From Chloroflexota bacterium (GTDB lineage Bacteria > Chloroflexota > Dehalococcoidia > SM23-28-2 > HRBIN24), in NCBI GenBank assembly GCA_030550295.1, contig JAUQPQ010000004.1, positions 1 through 36,946 of the forward strand: a stretch of 36,946 nucleotides of DNA. Reading direction: 5' to 3'. The notes under the pieces were generated by a model. That model made no database searches, had not been told where the DNA came from, and was given only the letters and a program-made list of their open reading frames with translations. Made by a program: the position numbers and the translations under genes. This document shows, piece after piece, positions 1-7,660 of this stretch; positions within the stretch are counted from its first letter, which is position 1; the number at the start of each line of letters is the position of its first letter.

Positions 1-500
1 GGAGTTTCCACCTCGATAAATCCTTTGGCCGAAAGGAACTGGCGGATGAACTGGGCTACCTGGTGACGAAAAACGATGCGTTGGTGCATCCCTTGGCGCC
101 TCAAGTCCAAATAGCGGAATTTAAGGCGTAACAGCTCTTCCACTTCTGTGTCCTCGTTGACGTAGAAAGGAGGCGTTCGGGAAGGGTTTAGGATAGAGGC
201 CTTGTGGGCTCTAACCTCTACCTCGCCGGTGGGTAGAGCCGGGTTTTCGGTACCTTCTGGGCGACGGGCAACTATCCCCTCCACCTGGATAACATATTCG
301 TTGCGCACAGCCTCGGCCACTGCAAAGGCCTCTGGTCCCTCCTGCGGGTGGAAAACCACCTGGACGATGCCATGGTGGTCACGAAGGTCCAGAAAGATGA
401 GGCTTCCATGGTCACGGCGCCGATGGACCCATCCAGCGAGGACTACTTTTTGGCCCACATGCTGAGCCCTTATGCTGCCACAGCTGTGGCTTTTAAGCAT
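1..500 (-). CDS. aspS: Aspartyl-tRNA synthetase, N-terminal part (cut by window edge)
   Basis: Class II aminoacyl-tRNA synthetase that charges tRNA-Asp in the cytoplasm. The minus-strand reading opens MLKSHSCGSIRAQHVGQ, then VLAGWVHRRRDHGSLIFLDL, the OB-fold anticodon-binding domain typical of AspRS, followed by the linker to the catalytic domain (KFRYLDLRRQGMHQRI, then FIRQFLSAKGFIEVET, which is the start of motif 1). About 166 codons are present; the rest lies beyond base 1. The ATG at 500 is chosen because an in-frame TGA lies a few codons upstream and the family starts with this MLK-type segment. No good ribosome binding site precedes it. Whether it is the discriminating or non-discriminating (Asp/Asn) type cannot be told from this fragment. 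It is divergent from hemW. Confidence 0.95.
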   Translation of the reverse strand, partial: MLKSHSCGSIRAQHVGQKVVLAGWVHRRRDHGSLIFLDLRDHHGIVQVVFHPQEGPEAFAVAEAVRNEYVIQVEGIVARRPEGTENPALPTGEVEVRAHKASILNPSRTPPFYVNEDTEVEELLRLKFRYLDLRRQGMHQRIVFRHQVAQFIRQFLSAKGFIEVET

Positions 501-590
501 GGCCAAGACTCAATATAACTCACCATCTATCTCGGCAACAGATAGGCCCCCCTTGACCTTTTCTAGCGAAGCGACCAGCATGGAGGTGCC
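501..590. promoter_or_regulatory. aspS-hemW divergent intergenic region with an inverted repeat
   Basis: This 90-bp gap must hold the start signals for both flanking genes. It contains a perfect inverted repeat, CTATCT-N7-AGATAG, at 527-545. On the minus strand a TATATT (512-517) could be the -10 of aspS, with a poor TTGCCG -35 (533-538) at 15-bp spacing. That would leave a leader of only about five bases. A GGAGG at 582-586 serves hemW. No T-box or other riboswitch fold is apparent. The promoter reading is weak. Confidence 0.3.
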
Positions 591-1790
591 ATGACCGATG
601 CCGTTTCCCTCTATGTCCACATCCCTTTCTGCGAGCAGAGGTGCCCCTACTGCAACTTCAACACCTTTGCAGGCCTCAACCACCTGATGGCCCCCTATGT
701 GGAGGCGCTGGAGACGGAGCTGGCCCTGTGGTCAGAGGTGTTGGGCAAGATAGAGGTGGTGACCCTTTACTTTGGTGGGGGTACCCCTAGCCTTCTGCCG
801 ATAGGTCTTCTGGCGATGGTGCTGGAGGCCGTATACCGATTCTTTCACGTCCATGGCCTAGAGGAGATCTCCCTGGAGGCCAATCCAGGCACCCTAGATT
901 TGCATTACCTGCGGGGGCTGCGGGATCTCGGTATCAATCGCCTGAGCTTAGGCATCCAGAGCCTGGACGATGGGGAGCTCAAAGCTTTAGGGCGTCTTCA
1001 CTCCCGCCGAGAGGCATTAGAGGCCTACAGATGGGCCAGGGAGGCGGGATTTGACAACGTCAACCTAGACTTCATTTATGGCCTTCCCGGTCAAGAGCTG
1101 CCTGCCTGGCAAAAGACCCTTCAGGAGGCGATATCTCTCCAGCCTGACCACCTCTCCCTTTACGCCTTAACGGTGGAGGAAGGGACAAAGCTGGCACGAG
1201 CCATAGCTTTAGGGCTGCTCCCCGCGCCAGACCCCGACGTGCAAGCTGAGATGTTCCAATGGGCTGAAGGCGCCTTAGGGGAGGCAGGCTACCAGCATTA
1301 CGAGATCTCCAATTGGGCAAGGCCAGGGCATCAGTGCCTGCACAATCTGGCGTATTGGAGGCTAAGGCCTTACCTTGGCGTAGGGGCGGGGGCACACTCC
1401 TGCCTATGGGAGGGGAGCCGCTACTATCGCTTCTGGAACATCTCCTCGCCGCGGCGCTATATAACACGGCTTAAAAATGGCCCAACAACCCTTAAAGCTG
1501 CCGCTAGCTCGCTAAAAGATGTTCTAGGGCAAATGCCCCAGCTGGCAGGTGTGGAGGAAGGAGGGCCTAGTGAGGCTGTTCAGGAGGCACTTATGATGGG
1601 CCTGCGTCTTCTGGAGGGAGTCGACGTGAAGGAATTGGAGGAGCGATTCGGTGAGAGCCTTCTTGAGTGGCGCCTTCCTCAGGTGGAGGAGCTGTCTGAG
1701 CTGGGGCTACTAGAGTTAAGGGGCCGGCGGCTTCGCCTTACCGCTTCGGGGCTTCTTTTGGCCAACGAAGTGTTGGTGCGTCTGCTTTAG
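591..1790 (+). CDS. hemW: Radical SAM heme chaperone HemW (coproporphyrinogen III oxidase-like)
   Basis: A 399-residue radical SAM protein. The 4Fe-4S cluster motif CEQRCPYCNF gives Cys14, Cys18 and Cys21. It is followed by YFGGGTPSLL and the SAM-binding segment EANPGTLD. Later motifs NLDFIYGLPGQ, HYEISNWARPG, HNLAYWR and GVGAGAHS are those of the HemW/HemN-like family. HemW proteins bind heme and are thought to deliver it to target proteins, whereas true HemN is longer and carries a different N-terminal segment, so HemW is the better name. A C-terminal HemN-type domain (about residues 330-399) is present. GGAGG lies four bases before the ATG. The gene stands alone, divergent from aspS and convergent with the hydrolase at 1804. 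Many genomes annotate this protein as an oxidase; that activity is not supported for the family. Confidence 0.9.
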   Translation: MTDAVSLYVHIPFCEQRCPYCNFNTFAGLNHLMAPYVEALETELALWSEVLGKIEVVTLYFGGGTPSLLPIGLLAMVLEAVYRFFHVHGLEEISLEANPGTLDLHYLRGLRDLGINRLSLGIQSLDDGELKALGRLHSRREALEAYRWAREAGFDNVNLDFIYGLPGQELPAWQKTLQEAISLQPDHLSLYALTVEEGTKLARAIALGLLPAPDPDVQAEMFQWAEGALGEAGYQHYEISNWARPGHQCLHNLAYWRLRPYLGVGAGAHSCLWEGSRYYRFWNISSPRRYITRLKNGPTTLKAAASSLKDVLGQMPQLAGVEEGGPSEAVQEALMMGLRLLEGVDVKELEERFGESLLEWRLPQVEELSELGLLELRGRRLRLTASGLLLANEVLVRLL

Positions 1791-1803
1791 GGGAAACGCA
1801 GGC

Positions 1804-2835
1804 CTAAAGGCCGTGCGTGCGCTTAATCGCCCCCAGCACCACCTCTATATCTGGGCCTGGGACGGCCGGGCTCTCCCCTAGGGGATCAGGGGTGAAGGGT
1901 AGCCCCAGCATCGCCTCCAAGCATGCCTGGACCGACCACGACAAGGCGGTAAGGTCATATCCTCCCTCTAAGGCGAAAATGATACGGCCCCCACACAGCT
2001 CCTCCGCGGCTCTTACTAGAAGCGACGCCAGCTGATAGTAGCCTCTAGTGGACATAAGCATATTGGCCAGGGGATCGGCGAAGTGAGCGTCAAAGCCAGC
2101 GGAGACGAGGATTAAGTCTGGCTGGAAGCGGTAGAGGGCAGGTAGACATACCTCTTCGTAGACCCTCAAGTATTCTTGGGTGCGGCAGCCTCGGGGCAGG
2201 GGTACGTTGATGGTAGTGCCCCTACCCTCACCTTCCCCAATCTCGGCCCAGTAGCCGGTGCCAGGGTAGAAGGGGTACTGATGGGTGGAGAAGAAAAGTA
2301 CTTGAGGGTCTGAGTAGAACGTCTCCTGGGTGCCGTTGCCGTGGTGGACGTCGAAGTCTACAATTGCTACCTTGTTTACTCCCCACTCGCTGAGGGCTAC
2401 CTTAGCGGTGATGGCTACGTTGTTGAACATGCAAAATCCCATCGCCTTGTTTGGAGTAGCGTGGTGGCCTGGAGGCCGAATGAGACAGAAGGCCTTCTTT
2501 ATCTGCCCGGTCATCGTTCCTTCCAGGGCAGCTAGGCAGCCTCCTACTGCCCTGAGGGCCACCGCAAAGGAGGTTGACCCGACGTACGTGTCAGGGTCTA
2601 GCCAGCCACCTCCCTCATCGGCCTTGGCCCTTATCTGGGCCACCAGCTCCCATGAATGCACCATCTCTAAATGGGCCGAAGTGGCATCCTTAGGCGGTAC
2701 CGAGACTAAGGCCTCTAGGAGCCCTGAGCTTATGAGGCGCTCCATGATGGCCTCCAGCCGCTCAGGGCTTTCAGGGTGGCCCAGGCTCCTGTGCTCCAGG
2801 TACAAGGGATCGTAAACGTAGCCAACTTCGTTCAT
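1804..2835 (-). CDS. Histone deacetylase superfamily hydrolase (AcuC / acetylpolyamine amidohydrolase-like)
   Basis: A 343-residue zinc-dependent deacylase of the arginase/deacetylase fold. Diagnostic motifs in order are RPPGHHA (active-site His124/His125), GFCMFNN, VDFDVHHGNGT (zinc ligands Asp162 and His164), STHQYPFYPGTG, SAGFDAHFADP (third zinc ligand Asp249) and ALEGGYD. All catalytic residues are present, so it should be active. Bacterial members remove acyl groups from protein lysines such as acetyl-CoA synthetase, or from acetylated polyamines; the substrate cannot be told here because no acs or polyamine gene is adjacent. It is 13 bases from the end of hemW (convergent) and divergent from selB. 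The ATG at 2835 has no clear ribosome binding site. No signal peptide is seen, so it is cytoplasmic. Confidence 0.88.
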   Translation of the reverse strand: MNEVGYVYDPLYLEHRSLGHPESPERLEAIMERLISSGLLEALVSVPPKDATSAHLEMVHSWELVAQIRAKADEGGGWLDPDTYVGSTSFAVALRAVGGCLAALEGTMTGQIKKAFCLIRPPGHHATPNKAMGFCMFNNVAITAKVALSEWGVNKVAIVDFDVHHGNGTQETFYSDPQVLFFSTHQYPFYPGTGYWAEIGEGEGRGTTINVPLPRGCRTQEYLRVYEEVCLPALYRFQPDLILVSAGFDAHFADPLANMLMSTRGYYQLASLLVRAAEELCGGRIIFALEGGYDLTALSWSVQACLEAMLGLPFTPDPLGESPAVPGPDIEVVLGAIKRTHGL

Positions 2836-2873
2836 GTCGTTCGCACTGGTGAGCTTATGTTATCACACGTTAA

Positions 2874-2949
2874 ATCCATTGAGAATTAAAGTCGTCCCTA
2901 GCGTTGTCCTGCCCCCTTGAAAACGGTGGGCTATGGGCTCTCAATGGAT
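2874..2949. repeat. Long-range 11-bp perfect inverted repeat in the hydrolase-selB gap
   Basis: ATCCATTGAGA at 2874-2884 is repeated as its exact reverse complement, TCTCAATGGAT, at 2939-2949, with 54 bp between. The arms do not extend outward or inward. The element fills most of the 164-bp gap between two divergent genes and lies just before the selB ribosome binding site. It could be paired operator sites, the stem of a structured leader, or a small mobile-element remnant. No flanking target duplication is visible, and the interior does not fold as a tRNA by eye. Confidence 0.5.
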
Positions 2950-2999
2950 GATGAGCCTGTATGCGGCTTTCGTAAATGCTCAAAAGGTGGGAACGGACG

Positions 3000-4877
3000 A
3001 TGACCATGTACACTATCTGCACTGCCGGCCACGTGGACCATGGCAAGTCCTCCCTTGTAAAGGCCCTTACCGGCATCGATCCTGACCGTCTGCCCGAGGA
3101 GAAGGCGCGGGAGATGACCATAGACCTGGGGTTTGCCTGGCTTCGCTTGCCATCGGGCAGGGAAGTCAGTATCGTGGACGTCCCCGGGCACGAGCGGTTT
3201 ATCCACAACATGTTGGCCGGCCTAGGGGGGATAGACCTGGCCCTTCTGGTCGTAGCTGCCGATGAGGGGGTGATGCCCCAGACTAGGGAGCACCTGGCCA
3301 TCTTAGACCTCCTTGGGGTGGAGCATGGGGTGGTGGCCATCACTAAGAAGGACCTGGTGGAGGAGGAATTCTTGGAGCTCGTGGTCCTTGAGATACACGA
3401 GCTTTTGGACGGCACATCCCTTGCTAATATGCCAGTGGTGGCATGCTCAGCTATCACAGGAGAGGGCCTGGAAGAGTTGGTGGCTGCCCTAGACTCTCAA
3501 TTGGCTCAAACTGCCCCCAAGAGGGATATAGGTCGTCCCCGCCTCCCTATAGATAGGGTCTTTAGCCTGCCAGGGCTGGGCACTATCGTCACTGGCACCC
3601 TGGTAGACGGGTGCTTGGAGGTAGGCCAAGAGGTGGAGATCCTCCCTATTGGGGCTAGGGCCCGCATTCGCAGCATGGAGAGCCATCGTCGCCCGGTGAA
3701 CAAGGCTTTGCCGGGCGGAAGGTTGGCGCTGAACCTGCCAGGCCTTGGGGCATCTGACCTTGAAAGGGGCATGGTGGTGACCATACCTGGCTGGCTGGAA
3801 GGGGTGAAAACGTTGGACGTGAGGCTAAAGGTGGTCCCTTATTTGCGCCGCCCCGTCCGCCACAACATGGAGGTGTTCTTCCATACCGGCTCTGCCCGTG
3901 AGACGGGACGCCTTATCCTCCTCGACCGTGATGAGCTGGAGGCTGGCGAGGAGGGCTGGGCCCAGATAAGGCTACAGAACCCTGTAGCGTTGATTCGTGG
4001 AGACCGCTTTATCGTTCGCGATCCCAATGATACCCTTGGCGGAGGCGTAGTGGTGGACGTGAACGTCCCCCGCCATAGACGCTTCCACGGGGCCACCCTC
4101 AGCCGATTGGCGAGCCTTTCCAGCGCCGATCCTCGTCAGCAGATCCTTGCTTTGGTAGAACAAAAGGGGCACGTAACTTGGCGTTACCTCCTTTTCCATC
4201 TGCCTGCATCAGCCCAAGAATTGCTCAAAACTTGTGAGCTGCTCATATCGCAAGGTCTGCTGGTATCTCTTCCTCCTGATGTTATCGCTGAAGATACGGT
4301 GTTAGCTGCTGCCCAGGCGGTAGAGGCTTGGCGCAAAGAGGCAAAGGCAGCCTTAGGGGCTTACCATCGGCAGTGGCCCCTGCGCAAGGGAATGCCTAGG
4401 GAAGGGCTCCGGGTGCACTTGGGCTTGCCACCTAAAGCATTTTCAGCGCTGGTAACCCGCTGGCAGGAGGAAGGACTCCTTAAGGGGGAAGGGGACTGGT
4501 TGGCGCTGGCTACTCATGTGCCCACCCTATCTGCCCAGCAGGAGGAGGAGGCCCAAAAGGTGCTGCAGATCCTTGGCGAGCATCCCTACAATCCCCCCTC
4601 CATCTCTGACCTGGATGGGGAGGTAATAGCCTATTTAGAGGAGACAGGCCAGATAGTGCGGGTGAGCCAGGACATCGCCTTTATTTCAGAGGCGTATAAC
4701 CGCATGGTAGAACAGGTGGTAGAGGCCATATGCAAAGAAGGCCCTATAACCTTGGCTCGTGTCCGCGACATTTTGGGCACTAGCCGCAGGTGCGCCCAGG
4801 CCCTCCTGGAGCACCTAGACCAGCGACGTATCACTGTCCGCATAGGTGATGTGCGTGTGCTTAGGCAAAGGGCCTAA
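3000..4877 (+). CDS. selB: Selenocysteine-specific elongation factor SelB
   Basis: A translational GTPase of about 625 residues that in Sec-using bacteria brings selenocysteinyl-tRNA to UGA codons. From the ATG at 3000, the G1 loop is GHVDHGKSS (residues 10-18), switch I reads EMTIDLGFAW, G3 is DVPGHERFI and G4 is TKKD. Beta-barrel domains follow (FSLPGLGTIVTGTLVDG), then a long C-terminal part made of winged-helix repeats ending in GTSRRCAQALLEHLDQRRI. The TIDLGF segment and winged-helix tail separate SelB from EF-Tu. The ATG at 3000 has AAGGTGG nine bases upstream; an in-frame ATG at 2976 lies before this site and is rejected. No selA, selC or selD is visible in the window, so use of selenocysteine is not proven. 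The stop codon overlaps that of the convergent secDF. Confidence 0.88.
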   Translation: MTMYTICTAGHVDHGKSSLVKALTGIDPDRLPEEKAREMTIDLGFAWLRLPSGREVSIVDVPGHERFIHNMLAGLGGIDLALLVVAADEGVMPQTREHLAILDLLGVEHGVVAITKKDLVEEEFLELVVLEIHELLDGTSLANMPVVACSAITGEGLEELVAALDSQLAQTAPKRDIGRPRLPIDRVFSLPGLGTIVTGTLVDGCLEVGQEVEILPIGARARIRSMESHRRPVNKALPGGRLALNLPGLGASDLERGMVVTIPGWLEGVKTLDVRLKVVPYLRRPVRHNMEVFFHTGSARETGRLILLDRDELEAGEEGWAQIRLQNPVALIRGDRFIVRDPNDTLGGGVVVDVNVPRHRRFHGATLSRLASLSSADPRQQILALVEQKGHVTWRYLLFHLPASAQELLKTCELLISQGLLVSLPPDVIAEDTVLAAAQAVEAWRKEAKAALGAYHRQWPLRKGMPREGLRVHLGLPPKAFSALVTRWQEEGLLKGEGDWLALATHVPTLSAQQEEEAQKVLQILGEHPYNPPSISDLDGEVIAYLEETGQIVRVSQDIAFISEAYNRMVEQVVEAICKEGPITLARVRDILGTSRRCAQALLEHLDQRRITVRIGDVRVLRQRA

Positions 4878-7342
4878 GCGCGTGCCTCTACTGGCCGCCT
4901 GGGGAAGATGCGTTGCCAGATGCGTGCCAGGTCTCCTTCGTGCCACGCCACCACCACTTGAGTGGCCACAAAGATGGAGCTGTAGGTGCCCGTGATAGTC
5001 CCCAGCAAAATCACTACCAGCAGGGGCCTTATGGTGGCACCGCTAAGAAGGAGGAGAGATACGGCAGTGATGATCAACGTCAAGGAAGTATTGAGAGAGC
5101 GGGGCAGCGTCTCCGTAAGGCTGGCATTGGCTACCTCGGGCAGAGGGACATCGGGATGGAGACGGGCATTCTCGCGCATCTTGTCGAACACCACGATGGT
5201 GTCGTGCACGGAAAAGCCTAAGGCGGTCAACAGGCCGGTGATGAACATGGTGCTTACTTCCATGCCTGCCACTTTCCCCAAGATGGAAAATGACCCCACC
5301 ACAAAGAGGGCGTCGTGGAGTAGGGCTACCACTGCCGCAATCCCGTAGCGGTGGGCCCTGGGGAGCTGCCTAAACGCCCACGAGATGTAAAGCAGTATCG
5401 CAATGCTGGCTACCCCCACAGCCACCGCCGAGCTACGCCCTATCGCCCTGGAGACCACCTCTGATACCGTCTCGAAGTTGATGGTTTGGAAGGGGCCCAA
5501 CTGCTCCCTAAGCTCTCGCTCTATGGCATCCCTTTCAGAGGGAGGGGTGGGGCCTACGGGAGGAGCGTTAGCGGCCCCTTTCAGCTCGCTGGTCCTTATG
5601 ATGATGTCCCCTTCCTGGCTCACCTGGACACGGGCATTAGGATGGCCCAAGTGGGCCAAGACAGAGCGCACTGCCTCTGGGTCTGCTGGCTCTGCGAAAC
5701 GCAACGTGAAGGTGGTGCCGTTGGTGAACTCTATGCCAGGCTTGAGGGCAGGAGGAATAGCTAGGGAGATGAGGCCTGGCAAGAGGACCAGCAGGGAGAA
5801 GGCAAAAAACCACCATCTCCTTCTGGCGAAGTCCAAGGGGGGCTGCTTGGTGGCCGCTATCTTTGGCTTCCATCCCCACAAGGCGATCCTTCGTGCTGCC
5901 GGTATGGAGGCCAACAAGTGCATGTAGGCCCTGGTCACCACCATGGCAGTGAACATGCTCACCAGGACACCGATAGCCAAGGTGAGGGCGAACCCCTTGA
6001 TGAGGGAGGCATTGAACTGGTCACCAAACCACCAGAGGATCCCAGTGGTGATAAGGGTAGAAACATTGCTATCACGGATGCTAGGCCAGGCCCGGTCGAG
6101 GGCGAGATTAGTAGCCACGGCCAAGGATCGGCCGGCCCTTAGCTCCTCCCTTAGGCGCTCAGCAATGAGGATGTTTGCATCTACGGCCATACCCACTGAA
6201 AGGACGAAGGCGGCCAAACCGGCCAAGGTAAGGGTCACGGGCCACATCTTAAAGATGAACAGGACGATGGCGGCGTAGGTGGTGAGGGAAAGGGCGGCTA
6301 TCACCCCTTGCGCCCGGTAGTACGCCACCATGAAGAACAACACGGCCCCAATGCCAATAAGGGCAGCCTGGGCAGCGTGACGCACGGTGGTGTCCCCTAA
6401 GGTGGCATCCACCTGGGTCTCCTGGATCACCTTCATGGGGACGGGTAAGGCTCCCGAGTTGAGGAGAACGCTCAACTGTTTCGCCTCGTCCAGTTGCAGG
6501 GGGGAGATGATGGCGTTGCTGGAGAGCTGCTGCTGTACAACAGGGGCAGATATCACCTTCCCATCTAAGGCGATGGCTAGGGGGAAGCCAACTAAGCGGC
6601 GAGTGACATCGCTAAAGATGGTGGCGCCCCTATCGGTAAACTCAAGGGTTACCGCAAAGGCGCCACCTTCAGGGGCCTGCTCTACGCGGGAGTTGGGCTT
6701 AAGGAAGGCCCCAGTTAGGGGGATGCCCCGGAGATCGGCCGGACATCCTTCTCGGCAGACGGCAGGGTTGAGGATCATCTGCCCCGTCTCCCCTCCCGGG
6801 CCCAAGCAGCGGACGACCCCTGCCTCACGGTCTAAGAAGTAATTTCCGGAGATGGACGGGGTGGCAAAGATCGCCCCTTCTGGACTGGTGCAGATGAAGT
6901 TGCCTTCCTCTTGTAGCGGCTCTAAGAACTCGAGGCGGGCCGTCTGGCCGATGAGCTGGCGTGCTACCTCAGGCGAGACGCCAGGTATCTGGACAGCCAG
7001 GCGGTATCGCCCCTGGCGCTGGATCTCTGTCTCCGCTACGCCGAAGGCGTTGACTCTCCGTTCGATGATCTGGCGCGCTCCCTCCAGGGCCGAGTCTATG
7101 TCGACGCCTTGGGGGACGCGGGCGACGTCGGCCTCCAAAAGGATGAACGTCCCTCCCCTAAGGTCTAGGCCTAGTCGCATAGCTCGGCGGTCGAAGTCCC
7201 CAATCTTCAGGCCACGGCCTTTAGGCCAGGGGATAGAATCGGGCAGGTAGCGTTTGGGGGCACCTGGCCACACCACCACCACTGCCAAAGCGGTGATGGC
7301 CACCGTGAAGGCTACTATGGCTAAGGCTTGCCAGCGGGGCAT
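4874..7342 (-). CDS. secDF: Protein translocase subunit SecDF (SecD-SecF fusion)
   Basis: An 822-residue membrane protein that uses the proton gradient to assist Sec-dependent export. The first half is SecD: an N-terminal membrane segment, GLDLRGGTFILLEAD, the periplasmic P1 region (RRVNAFGVAETEI), LNSGALPVP and the SecD membrane block with SVGMAVDANILIAERLREE. The second half is SecF: another membrane segment near residue 510, GIEFTNGTTFTLRF, then LLHDALFVVGSFSILG and GFSVHDTIVVFDKMREN. SecD and SecF are separate genes in most bacteria; a single fused chain is known from Bacillus and others. GGAGGA precedes the ATG. It starts four bases after yajC, a classic export pair. Its stop codon overlaps the stop of selB on the other strand, leaving no room for a terminator between them. 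Confidence 0.95.
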   Translation of the reverse strand: MPRWQALAIVAFTVAITALAVVVVWPGAPKRYLPDSIPWPKGRGLKIGDFDRRAMRLGLDLRGGTFILLEADVARVPQGVDIDSALEGARQIIERRVNAFGVAETEIQRQGRYRLAVQIPGVSPEVARQLIGQTARLEFLEPLQEEGNFICTSPEGAIFATPSISGNYFLDREAGVVRCLGPGGETGQMILNPAVCREGCPADLRGIPLTGAFLKPNSRVEQAPEGGAFAVTLEFTDRGATIFSDVTRRLVGFPLAIALDGKVISAPVVQQQLSSNAIISPLQLDEAKQLSVLLNSGALPVPMKVIQETQVDATLGDTTVRHAAQAALIGIGAVLFFMVAYYRAQGVIAALSLTTYAAIVLFIFKMWPVTLTLAGLAAFVLSVGMAVDANILIAERLREELRAGRSLAVATNLALDRAWPSIRDSNVSTLITTGILWWFGDQFNASLIKGFALTLAIGVLVSMFTAMVVTRAYMHLLASIPAARRIALWGWKPKIAATKQPPLDFARRRWWFFAFSLLVLLPGLISLAIPPALKPGIEFTNGTTFTLRFAEPADPEAVRSVLAHLGHPNARVQVSQEGDIIIRTSELKGAANAPPVGPTPPSERDAIERELREQLGPFQTINFETVSEVVSRAIGRSSAVAVGVASIAILLYISWAFRQLPRAHRYGIAAVVALLHDALFVVGSFSILGKVAGMEVSTMFITGLLTALGFSVHDTIVVFDKMRENARLHPDVPLPEVANASLTETLPRSLNTSLTLIITAVSLLLLSGATIRPLLVVILLGTITGTYSSIFVATQVVVAWHEGDLARIWQRIFPRRPVEARA

Positions 7343-7346
7343 CCCC

Positions 7347-7658
7347 CTATTCCTCCTGTGACGGTGTTCGGTGAGTAGAGTTGGCCCCCAGGCGCTCTAC
7401 GATGGCGGTAGCCAAGGCACGCACCTCTATGCCCGGGCCCAGCTCTAACACCACTTCGGCAGGCCCACCTTCGACTGCCTCTACCTCCTTTACGGTACCG
7501 ATAAGCCCGCCTTGAGTCACCACCCTGTCCCCCATGCGCAGCTCTGATATGGTTTTCCTCCAGCGGTTCCTCTCCCTCTGGATAGGCCGGTAGAAGGCGA
7601 AGTAGAAGATGAGGGCGATGGCTATAGGATATGCCAGGGCGAAGATTAAGAGATCCAT
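7347..7658 (-). CDS. yajC: Preprotein translocase subunit YajC
   Basis: A 103-residue protein with one N-terminal membrane segment (about residues 3-22, LIFALAYPIAIALIFYFAFY), a basic stretch, and the conserved cytoplasmic segment LRMGDRVVTQGGLIGTVKEV. YajC is an accessory of the SecDF translocase complex. The usual bacterial length is 85-115 residues. GGGAGGA lies upstream of the ATG. It is two bases downstream of cca and four bases upstream of secDF in the same operon, which supports the assignment. The C-terminal tail (RTPSQEE) is acidic and probably disordered. Confidence 0.93.
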   Translation of the reverse strand: MDLLIFALAYPIAIALIFYFAFYRPIQRERNRWRKTISELRMGDRVVTQGGLIGTVKEVEAVEGGPAEVVLELGPGIEVRALATAIVERLGANSTHRTPSQEE

Positions 7659-7660
7659 CC

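Noticed and set aside
202..465. Plus-strand open frame at the left end
   Set aside because: It is antisense to the conserved AspRS N-terminal domain and its composition is repetitive Ser/Arg/Trp as expected for a shadow frame.
2870..2999. tRNA-Sec (selC) or another RNA gene upstream of selB
   Set aside because: Despite the inverted repeat there is no T-arm GGTTCRANYCC-like sequence or anticodon arm in a suitable position.
5403..6842. Plus-strand open frames opposite secDF
   Set aside because: They are shadows of the SecDF coding frame with no recognisable motifs, caused by high G+C.
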